NCBI GenBank assembly: GCA_900752475.1
Contig: CAADVJ010000041.1
Span: forward strand, 1 to 16,994
DNA length: 16,994 nt
Source of the DNA: an uncultured Collinsella sp.
GTDB taxonomy: Bacteria > Actinomycetota > Coriobacteriia > Coriobacteriales > Coriobacteriaceae
Direction of reading: 5' to 3'
Below, piece after piece: positions 1 to 5,879 of the stretch; the first letter of the stretch is position 1, and each line of letters opens with the position of its first letter. The notes below the pieces were generated by a model. That model was given only the letters and a program-made list of their open reading frames with translations, was not told the DNA's origin and ran no database searches. Made by a program: the position numbers and the translations under genes.

Positions 1-331
1 CGCGCGCGGGCACGTCCTTGCCGCCCGCAGCACCCGTGCCCGACCCCGCATGTTCCACGCGCGCGTACACGAGCACGCCGTCGGTCACATCGGCATCGTC
101 GCCTGCGTCCTTTCGCACGGCGCACTGGGCGCCCCCCTCGCCGATGCATGCGTCGACCACGTTCGCCTCGACGGGCAGCCCGCCGGGGGTGACGATCGAC
201 ACGAGGCCGACGGGCTTTCGTGACAAGAGCATCTCGCAGGCTGCCTTCGCCGCGAGCGCGGCGCAGCTCCCCGTGGTGTAGCCGCAGCGCAGGCGGGTCG
301 TCCCGGTCTATATGGAATGCTCGAAGGCCAC
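1..331 (-). CDS. cbiD: CbiD, cobalt-precorrin-5B C1-methyltransferase, N-terminal part (runs off window; in-frame amber codon)
   Basis: Seen: the minus strand from 292 to the left edge is open and encodes a protein beginning LRCGYTTGSCAALAAKAA, then SIVTPGGLPVEANVVDAC, which is the conserved N-terminal region of CbiD. The family methylates C1 of cobalt-precorrin-5 in anaerobic B12 synthesis. The best start is GTG at 331, one base after the cbiF stop, with GGAAGGCGAG upstream as ribosome binding site. From there the frame reads VAFEHSI, then TAG (310-308), then TGTTRLRCGYTTGSC. No ATG, GTG or TTG lies between the TAG and the conserved motif; the only near-cognate start is CTG at 292. The next ATG lies inside the domain and would lose the GYTTGSC motif. 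So the gene is a nonsense mutant, uses a CTG start, reads through the amber, or contains a sequencing error. Family identity is firm; the functional state is uncertain. Confidence 0.8.
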
Positions 332-332
332 G

Positions 333-1124
333 CTAGCTGCTCGCCTTCCGATACCCCGTGGCAAACGAAGGGTCGTAAAGCTTGCTGCGCTCGTACGACT
401 CCGCTTGCGCGCCGTTGTGCGAAAGCCCGCCGCGAGCTCCGAGCACGCGGCCCACCACCACGAGCGCCGTGCGGTCGATGCCCTCTCGCGCGCCCGCGTC
501 GGCGAGCGTGCCCACTGTGCATCGCACCACGCGCTCCTCAGGCCAGGTCGCCTTGTACACGAGCGCCGCCGGCTCGTCGGAGCTGCGGCCCGCGGCCAAA
601 AGCTCGGCGGAAAGCTCGGCGAGCATACCCGAGCTCAGGAAGATGACCATAGTCGAGCCGCTTTCCGCCATGGTGCGCATGCCCTCGCCCGCGGGCATAG
701 GGGTACGTCCGGAAAGCCGCGTGATCACGACCGACTGGCTGATTCCCGGCAGCGTGTATTCCTGGCGAAGCGCCGCCGCGGCACCGCAAAAGCTCGACAC
801 GCCGGGCACCACCTCGTAGTCCACGCCGCGCGCGTCGAGCGCGTCCATCTGCTCCTGGATGGCGCCGTACAGGCACGGGTCGCCCGTGTGCAGGCGCACC
901 ACTTCCTCGCCCCGCGCATCTGCCGCGCACATCACGTCGAGCACTTCCTCCAAGGTCATGTGCGCGCTGTCGTAGACGATGCAGGATTCCTTGCACTCAG
1001 CGAGCAGCTCGGGGTTCACAAGGCTTCCCGCCCAAACGACCACGTCGGCTGCGCGCAGAAGGCGCGCCCCGCGCAGCGTGATAAGGTCGGCGGCGCCCGA
1101 GCCTGCGCCAACGATATGAATCAT
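333..1124 (-). CDS. cbiF: CbiF/CobM, cobalt-precorrin-4 C11-methyltransferase
   Basis: A 263-residue SAM-dependent tetrapyrrole methylase, normal length for CbiF. The family methylates C11 of cobalt-precorrin-4 in the cytoplasmic early-cobalt route to B12. Seen: an N-terminal MIHIVGAGSG glycine motif (residues 1-10), VWAGSLVNPELL (30-41), the conserved VRLHTGDPCLYGAI stretch (76-89) and VPGVSSF (107-113), in the usual order. The open frame extends to 1268, but ATG at 1124 is preceded by a purine-rich GGAAGGGAAGG and matches the family N-terminus, so the extra 48 codons are rejected. The gene is followed after one base by cbiD, as expected for a cobalamin biosynthesis operon. It is divergent from the cbiK operon. 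I did not find a convincing minus-strand promoter or riboswitch for it. Confidence 0.93.
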   Translation of the reverse strand: MIHIVGAGSGAADLITLRGARLLRAADVVVWAGSLVNPELLAECKESCIVYDSAHMTLEEVLDVMCAADARGEEVVRLHTGDPCLYGAIQEQMDALDARGVDYEVVPGVSSFCGAAAALRQEYTLPGISQSVVITRLSGRTPMPAGEGMRTMAESGSTMVIFLSSGMLAELSAELLAAGRSSDEPAALVYKATWPEERVVRCTVGTLADAGAREGIDRTALVVVGRVLGARGGLSHNGAQAESYERSKLYDPSFATGYRKASS

Positions 1125-1255
1125 CCGAGCCTTCCCTTCCCGTTTCTCATCGCAACCGTTTACGCCGCCATTCGCGCAGCGGGCAAAACACGGCTCCTGC
1201 GGCGGCAATCGGCGCAAATACGTAGGCAGGAGGCGCAATGCCGCCCGCCCTGGCT

Positions 1256-1284
1256 TTGACACGTTCACAAGTGCCCACTATCAT
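1256..1284 (+). promoter_or_regulatory. Sigma70-type promoter for the riboswitch-cbiK operon
   Basis: A perfect -35 box TTGACA (1256-1261), a 17-base spacer and a -10 box TATCAT (1279-1284). Transcription would start near 1291 and give a leader of about 360 nt before cbiK, enough for the riboswitch and terminator found there. Confidence 0.7.
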
Positions 1285-1339
1285 AGTAAAAGATTCGGCA
1301 ACGAGCATATGACAATCGGATAAAAGGAAATGACCGGCG

Positions 1340-1465
1340 CGGCGCCCGCACAGCCCGCGCTGGCTTGCGGAGGGAACCAGGTGGGAATCCTGGGCAAGGG
1401 ACATTACTGTATAGGACGCGCGGGCGAAACGCCTCGCGCCCCAAGCCAGACTGCTTCGCCTTTTC
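1340..1465 (+). promoter_or_regulatory. Cobalamin riboswitch-like aptamer upstream of cbiK
   Basis: The stretch from about 1371 has the conserved order of the cobalamin aptamer: GGGAACC, AGGTGGGAATCC, a GGGCAAGGGAC segment, ATTACTGT, then a hairpin (GCGCG-GGCG closing on CGCC-CGCGC around AAA) and AAGCCAGACTGC, which resembles the aptamer's closing AGUCAGGA...CUGCC box. It lies between a strong promoter and a terminator, on the strand of a CbiK-like gene. That fits B12-triggered termination. The exact 5' end and the P1 helix were not resolved by eye, so the boundaries are approximate. Confidence 0.8.
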
Positions 1466-1467
1466 CT

Positions 1468-1482
1468 CACGGCATCGCCGTG
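1468..1482 (+). promoter_or_regulatory. Hairpin just 3' of the aptamer
   Basis: CACGGC (1468-1473) pairs perfectly with GCCGTG (1477-1482) around ATC. It lies directly after the aptamer's 3' box and may be part of the expression platform. Its role is inferred from position only. Confidence 0.4.
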
Positions 1483-1530
1483 GCGTTAGCTCCTTGTGAA
1501 CCCCGAGGAGTGCGCTTCCCTTTCGAATGA

Positions 1531-1546
1531 GCCGGCCGCAGCCGGC
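1531..1546 (+). promoter_or_regulatory. GC hairpin in the cbiK leader
   Basis: GCCGGC (1531-1536), tetraloop CGCA, GCCGGC (1541-1546): a perfect 6-bp stem with no U-tract after it. It could be an antiterminator or pause element between aptamer and terminator; function not shown. Confidence 0.4.
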
Positions 1547-1555
1547 AAGAAACAG

Positions 1556-1592
1556 GCGCGCTATCCCTTTGCGGACGAGCGCGCTTTTCTTT
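1556..1592 (+). terminator. Intrinsic terminator in the cbiK leader (riboswitch expression platform)
   Basis: GCGCGCT (1556-1562) pairs perfectly with AGCGCGC (1578-1584) and is followed by TTTTCTTT (1585-1592). It stands 60 bases before the cbiK ATG and after the aptamer, as expected for a transcription-terminating B12 riboswitch. Confidence 0.7.
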
Positions 1593-1652
1593 CGCTTGTG
1601 CCGATAAGCAACTGTCGCCGGGGGACCGGCAAACCGAGGAAAGGAAAAAACC

Positions 1653-2579
1653 ATGTCCGACCAGATGTCACGCCGCGGCTTCATGGGCGCCGCAGCAACC
1701 GGAGCCGTCGCGCTCGCCGGAATCGCGCTCGCGGGCTGCTCCAACACCTCCGCGAGTTCCGAGAAATCGAGTGAAAAGGAGAAGACCGTGAAGCCGGTCA
1801 TCCTCGTCACGAGCTTCGGCACGAGCTACAACAACTCGCGCCACATCACCATCGGCGCCATCGAAGACGCTATCCGCGAGAAGTACTGGCAGGACTACGA
1901 CATCCGCCGCGCCTTCACCGCGCAGATCATCATCGACAAGCTGAAGAAGCGCGACGGCATCACGATCGACAACATGACCGAGGCGCTCGACCGCTGCGTG
2001 GAAGACGGCGTGAAGGAAATCGTCGTGCAGCCGACGCATCTCATGGGTGGCCTGGAATACACCGACGTGAAAGACGAGCTCGACAAGTACGCCGACAAGT
2101 TCGACAAAATCTCGCTCGGCGACCCGCTGCTCACCTCCGACGACGACTACAAGAAGGTGGCCGCAGCCATTAAGGAGAACATGGCGTCCTTCGACGACGG
2201 CAAGACGGCGCTGTGCCTCATGGGCCACGGCACCGAAGCCGATTCCAACGCCGACTATGCCAAGATGCAGAAAGTGTTTAAGAACGAGGGCTTGACGCAG
2301 TTTTTCGTCGGCACCGTCGAGGCTGAACCGACCTGCGAGGATGTTATCGCCGCCGCGAGCGCCGCAGGCTACAAGAAGGCCGTGCTCGCGCCGTTCATGG
2401 TGGTCGCGGGCGACCACGCGAACAACGACATGGCAGACGAGACCGACCCCGACAGCTGGGCTGCGAAGTTCGTGGCCGCCGGCTTCGAAGTGACGTGCCT
2501 GCTCCAGGGTCTGGGACAGAACGTCGCGGTCGACGACATCTACGTCTCGCACGTGGACGACGCCATCGCCAAGCTGTAA
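1653..2579 (+). CDS. cbiK: CbiK-like sirohydrochlorin cobaltochelatase, Tat-exported lipoprotein
   Basis: A 308-residue class II chelatase of the CbiK family, which inserts Co2+ into sirohydrochlorin; exported members have been linked to metal or heme handling. Seen: a twin-arginine motif SRRGF (6-10), a hydrophobic stretch, and a lipobox LAGC with the modified Cys at 29, then a Ser/Lys/Glu-rich linker to about residue 46. The catalytic domain starts KPVILVTSFGTSY. Candidate metal-site histidines are in PTHLMGG (H129), MGHGT (H192) and GDHANNDM (H255). The start is fixed by GAGGAAAGG upstream. It is the first gene of a plus-strand operon with two lipoproteins and an ABC importer, behind a B12 riboswitch. 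Odd point: classical CbiK is cytoplasmic, whereas this one should sit on the outer face of the membrane. The true substrate (Co, Fe or Ni; insertion or removal) cannot be read from sequence. Confidence 0.9.
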   Translation: MSDQMSRRGFMGAAATGAVALAGIALAGCSNTSASSEKSSEKEKTVKPVILVTSFGTSYNNSRHITIGAIEDAIREKYWQDYDIRRAFTAQIIIDKLKKRDGITIDNMTEALDRCVEDGVKEIVVQPTHLMGGLEYTDVKDELDKYADKFDKISLGDPLLTSDDDYKKVAAAIKENMASFDDGKTALCLMGHGTEADSNADYAKMQKVFKNEGLTQFFVGTVEAEPTCEDVIAAASAAGYKKAVLAPFMVVAGDHANNDMADETDPDSWAAKFVAAGFEVTCLLQGLGQNVAVDDIYVSHVDDAIAKL

Positions 2580-2588
2580 ACTCGCCGC

Positions 2589-2660
2589 GCACGGGGGCGC
2601 CGGTCGCGTCCCCGTGCAACGGGCATGCGCCTTCCCCGACTGACGGCGCATGCCCGTTGC
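2589..2660 (+). repeat. Two overlapping intercistronic hairpins after cbiK
   Basis: Hairpin 1: GCACGGGG (2589-2596) with CCCCGTGC (2610-2617), 13-base loop. Hairpin 2: a perfect 16-bp stem, 2616-2631 with 2645-2660 (core ACGGGCATGCGCC), 13-base loop. They share two bases (2616-2617), so the arms abut. No U-tract follows, so rather than full terminators they may stabilise the cbiK mRNA or attenuate read-through to the transport genes. The only other sequence in the 145-base gap is the ribosome binding site of the next gene. Confidence 0.7.
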
Positions 2661-2724
2661 ATTCGCATCCCGCCCGCCCACCGCACGGCGCGGGCGGTCG
2701 AAGCGATTGAAAGGAACCCCCTCC

Positions 2725-3258
2725 ATGTTGAAGAAAACCCTCGCCTTCGCCCTGTCGGCGGCGCTTTTCACGTTCTCGCTCGCCGGCTGCGGCGGAAATT
2801 CAATCGACAGCGCAAAGGCAAGCGATGCCGATTCCCAGGAAAAGACCGAACAGGCGGCCGATGCGCCCGAGGGCGCAAGCGCTGCCCCCATCACCGCCGA
2901 CAAGGTGGCCGACGGCACCTATCCGATCACCGTAGATTCCAGCTCGAACATGTTCAGGATTGTGGACGCCCAGCTCATCGTGGAAAACGGCTCCATGCAC
3001 TGCGTGATGACGCTTTCCGGCACGGGCTACGGCAAGCTCTTCATGGGCACGGGCGACGAGGCTGCCGCCGCGAGCGAGGCCGACTTCATCCCCTATGTGG
3101 AAAACGCGGAAGGCAAGTACACCTACGACGTGCCCGTTGAAGCGCTCGACGAGGACACCGCCTGCGCCGCGTGGAGCATTAAAAAGGAGAAGTGGTACGA
3201 CCGCACGCTCGTGTTCGAATCCGCCGGCGTCGATCTGCGCGCCGACGCGCTGAAGTAA
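2725..3258 (+). CDS. Small lipoprotein with a NEAT-like beta domain (putative ligand binding)
   Basis: A 177-residue exported lipoprotein. Seen: a Lys-rich N-terminus, a hydrophobic stretch and lipobox SLAGC with Cys 22, then an acidic/Ala linker to about residue 58. A single domain follows: GTYPITVDSSSNMFRIVDA (64-82), VMTLSGTGYGKLFMGT (94-109), and a C-terminal part with KYTYDVPVEALDED and WYDRTLVFES. This order of strands resembles the N-terminal domain of the next protein and, more loosely, NEAT heme-binding domains; that is my inference. The start at 2725 is chosen over upstream ATG codons because AAAGGAA precedes it and the signal peptide begins there. It lies between cbiK and the binding protein (4-base gap), so it probably captures or passes on the transported ligand at the cell surface. 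The name is unassigned. Confidence 0.85.
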   Translation: MLKKTLAFALSAALFTFSLAGCGGNSIDSAKASDADSQEKTEQAADAPEGASAAPITADKVADGTYPITVDSSSNMFRIVDAQLIVENGSMHCVMTLSGTGYGKLFMGTGDEAAAASEADFIPYVENAEGKYTYDVPVEALDEDTACAAWSIKKEKWYDRTLVFESAGVDLRADALK

Positions 3259-3262
3259 CGCC

Positions 3263-4834
3263 ATGCGGTCGATTCTTCCCAAGGGGGAAAACAGGGAGCG
3301 CCGCAGCATCGCGGCGCGCGCGATCGCCTGCGTTCTCGTCGCCCTGCTCGCGCTTCCCTTCGCAGGGTGCAGTGCGAGCCCGAACACGACCGGTGCCACA
3401 GCGGGCTCTCAGGAATACACCGTGAGCGTCTCGCTTTCCGGCGGGTCAGGGCGCGCAAGCATCACCTCACCAACCACAATTGTGAAGGATGGCGACACCT
3501 ACATCGCGACCATCACCTGGTCGAGTTCGAACTACGACAAGATGACCGTCGACGGCGTGGACTACGCGCCCGTAAACGACGGCGGCAACTCCACGTTCGA
3601 GATACCCGTCACGCTCGACGAGGACATCGCTGTGTCGGCCGAGACCGTCGCCATGTCGACTCCGCACACCATCGACTACACGCTCTACTTCGACTCATCC
3701 ACCATGAAGAAGAAATCGGGCGACGATGCAAGCGGCGGCTCCCCTGCGGAAACGGCTTCAAGCGCCGCGGCCGACTTCCACAACGCCGATTTGGGCTGCG
3801 GCTGGGAGCCGACGGGGGCGCTTCAGCTTGAATACGCCAAGCACTTCACTGTCGACGAGTTCGAAGGCGGCCTGCGGCTTATCTGCGTTTCGAACGGGGA
3901 GCGCTTCCTCGTGGTGCCGCAAGATGCGAAGGTACCTGATGGGTTGAGCTCCGACATCGCGGTCATAAGGCGCCCCGCCGACAAGGTGTACCTCGTGTCG
4001 TCGGCGACGATGTGTCTGGTCGACGCGCTCGATGCAAACGACAATATCATCATGTCGGGCACGAAGGCTAACGATTGCTCGGTCGCGGGCTTCAAAAGCG
4101 CGCTCGAAAGTGGGGCGATCGCCTACGGCGGCAAGTACAGCGCGCCCGACTACGAGCGAATATCGGCCTCGGGCTGCACGCTCGCCATCGAGAACACCAT
4201 GATCAACCACACGCCCGATGTGAAGGAAAAGCTGCAGAAGCTCGGGCTCGTCGTGCTCACCGAACAGTCGTCGAGCGAGCCCGAAGCACTCGGGCGCGTC
4301 GAGTGGATTAAGCTTTTCGGCGTCCTGTTCGACAAGGAAGACGAAGCCGCGCACCTGTTCAACGAGCAGAAGGCCCGCGTCGAGCAAACGTCGAGGCTCG
4401 CGTCGTCAGGTAAAACCGTGGCGTATTTCTACATTAACTCGAACGGGGCCGCCGTCACGCGGCGGGCGGGCGACTACGTGGCGCAGATGATCGAGCTTGC
4501 AGGCGGCAACTACGCGCTCGATGACGCGCAGACGGCGTCGACGTCAGGTTCGTCAGTAACGCTCGAAATGGAGCGCTTCTACGCGACGACGAAGGATGCC
4601 GACATCATCGTCTACAACGGCACCATCGACGAATCGGTTGCCACCTTGAAAGACTTCGTAGGCAAAAACGCGCTATTGTCGCAGTTCAAAGCTGTAAAGA
4701 ACGGCAACGTCTGGGTCACAAGCGCCGACATGTACCAGCAGATGACTTCTACCGCCGACATTATCGACGAGCTGCACGGGGCGTTCACCGGCGATGACGC
4801 GAGCGACTTCCATTATCTGAGGAAGCTTGGCTAG
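3263..4834 (+). CDS. ABC importer solute-binding lipoprotein with N-terminal NEAT-like domain
   Basis: 523 residues. Seen: a basic N-terminus, hydrophobic segment 17-33 and lipobox PFAGC with Cys 36. Residues about 51-146 form a beta-rich extra domain (YTVSVSLSGG, then TWSSSNYDKMTVDGVDY, then FEIPVTLDEDIAVSAETVAM, ending HTIDYTLYFDSS). From about 185 to the end is a class III periplasmic binding domain of the BtuF/FecB type (LSSDIAVIRRPADKVYLVSSATM; SGCTLAIENTMINHTPDVKEK; LGRVEWIKLFG; a C-terminal lobe ending in DIIDELHGAF). Ordinary binding proteins of this class are about 300-350 residues, so the front domain is an addition. The protein should deliver ligand to the permease encoded next. 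No strong ribosome binding site precedes ATG 3263, so translation may be coupled to the upstream gene. The ligand is unproven: corrinoid, heme or another iron/cobalt complex. Confidence 0.88.
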   Translation: MRSILPKGENRERRSIAARAIACVLVALLALPFAGCSASPNTTGATAGSQEYTVSVSLSGGSGRASITSPTTIVKDGDTYIATITWSSSNYDKMTVDGVDYAPVNDGGNSTFEIPVTLDEDIAVSAETVAMSTPHTIDYTLYFDSSTMKKKSGDDASGGSPAETASSAAADFHNADLGCGWEPTGALQLEYAKHFTVDEFEGGLRLICVSNGERFLVVPQDAKVPDGLSSDIAVIRRPADKVYLVSSATMCLVDALDANDNIIMSGTKANDCSVAGFKSALESGAIAYGGKYSAPDYERISASGCTLAIENTMINHTPDVKEKLQKLGLVVLTEQSSSEPEALGRVEWIKLFGVLFDKEDEAAHLFNEQKARVEQTSRLASSGKTVAYFYINSNGAAVTRRAGDYVAQMIELAGGNYALDDAQTASTSGSSVTLEMERFYATTKDADIIVYNGTIDESVATLKDFVGKNALLSQFKAVKNGNVWVTSADMYQQMTSTADIIDELHGAFTGDDASDFHYLRKLG

Positions 4835-4838
4835 CGTC

Positions 4839-5879
4839 ATGAGAAGCCGGCTTTCCATGACATACGACGAATCGGGACGCGCCGCGCGGTGTCGCGTCGT
4901 GACGGCGCTGCTCGCTGTTGTCCTCATCGTGCTCGTCGGGGCCAACCTGTGCATCGGGAGCGTGCTCGTGCCCGCAGACCACATCCCCGGCATCCTTTCG
5001 GGCGGCGCGGCCAATTCCATGGAAAGCCAAGTCATCTGGGAGATTCGCCTGCCGCGTGTGCTTTCAGCCGTGCTTCTCGGCGGGGCACTTTCGCTCTCCG
5101 GGTTCCTGCTGCAGACGTTTTTCAACAACCCCATCGCCGACCCGTTCATCTTGGGCGTCTCCTCGGGCGCAAAGTTCGTCGTCGCGCTTACGATGATCGT
5201 GCTTCTGGGCGCGAACCAGGCCATGTCCTCGCCGGCCATGGTGGCCGCAGCGTTTCTGGGCTCGCTTATCACCATCGGCTTCGTGCTCCTCATCGCACGG
5301 CGCATAAGTTCCATGGCCATGCTCATCGTGGCGGGCGTCATGGTGGGATACATCTGCTCGGCGGCGACGAACTTCCTCATCGCCTTCGCCGACGACCAGT
5401 CCATCGTGAACCTGCACAACTGGTCTTTGGGTAGCTTCTCGGGTTCGAGCTGGAACGACGTCGCGGTCATCGCGGTCGTGGTGATCACCGTGAGCGCATG
5501 CGTATTCGCGATATCGAAGCCCCTTTCCGCCTTCCAGCTGGGAGAAGCCTACGCAAAAAGCGTCGGCGTGAACGTCGCACGCTTCTGCGTGGTGCTCGTC
5601 CTTCTAGCGAGCATGCTCTCCGCCTGCGTGACCGCGTTCGCTGGTCCGGTGTCGTTCGTAGGCATCGCGGTTCCGCATCTCGTTAAGTCGGCGCTGAAGT
5701 CATCGAAGCCCATCCGCGTGATTCCTGCGTGCTTCTTGGGAGGCGCCATCTTCTGCGCGGGCTGCGATTTGATCGCGCGCACGCTGTTCTCCCCCGTCGA
5801 GCTTTCCATCAGCGCCGTCACCGCCATCTTCGGCGCGCCGGTGGTTATCGCGCTCATGCTGAAGAAGCGGGTGAGGTAG
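4839..5879 (+). CDS. FecCD/BtuC-family ABC importer permease
   Basis: About 346 residues with many hydrophobic segments, the size of BtuC/FhuB-half permeases. Seen: IRLPRVLSAVLLGGALSLSG, QTFFNNPIADPFILGVSSGA (the family's NPLADPxxLGxSSGA motif), a central LHNWSLGSFSGSSWNDV, and GPVSFVGIAVPHLVK near the end, matching the GPIxFVGLxxPHLxR motif. It forms the membrane channel for the preceding binding protein. The start is uncertain: TTG 4827 lies only 3 bases after AGGA (4820-4823) and overlaps the previous gene by 8 bases, ATG 4839 has a long spacing, and ATG 4857 is also possible. I chose 4839. It directly abuts the ATPase gene. The family carries cobalamin, heme or siderophores, so the substrate is not fixed by sequence. 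Confidence 0.92.
   Translation: MRSRLSMTYDESGRAARCRVVTALLAVVLIVLVGANLCIGSVLVPADHIPGILSGGAANSMESQVIWEIRLPRVLSAVLLGGALSLSGFLLQTFFNNPIADPFILGVSSGAKFVVALTMIVLLGANQAMSSPAMVAAAFLGSLITIGFVLLIARRISSMAMLIVAGVMVGYICSAATNFLIAFADDQSIVNLHNWSLGSFSGSSWNDVAVIAVVVITVSACVFAISKPLSAFQLGEAYAKSVGVNVARFCVVLVLLASMLSACVTAFAGPVSFVGIAVPHLVKSALKSSKPIRVIPACFLGGAIFCAGCDLIARTLFSPVELSISAVTAIFGAPVVIALMLKKRVR

Larger units (their letters stand above)
1125..1652. other. Divergent intergenic region with promoter, riboswitch-like leader and terminator
   Basis: This 528-base gap lies between divergent cbiF and cbiK. It holds a plus-strand promoter (1256-1284), a cobalamin riboswitch-like element (about 1340-1465), three perfect hairpins (1468-1482, 1531-1546, 1556-1584) and the cbiK ribosome binding site. 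A 107-codon minus-strand frame over 1147-1470 crosses the riboswitch and has no ribosome binding site, so it is not called a gene. Confidence 0.75.

Noticed and set aside
18..281. 87-codon plus-strand frame at the left edge
   Set aside because: It is antisense to the clear CbiD coding frame and has a Ser/Pro/Ala-rich composition typical of GC-rich shadows.
1147..1470. 107-codon minus-strand frame upstream of cbiF with a hydrophobic C-terminal part
   Set aside because: It crosses the riboswitch and promoter, has no ribosome binding site at any ATG and matches no family I know.
1668..2918. 416-codon minus-strand frame
   Set aside because: Antisense to cbiK and the small lipoprotein; Val/Asp/His-rich shadow composition.
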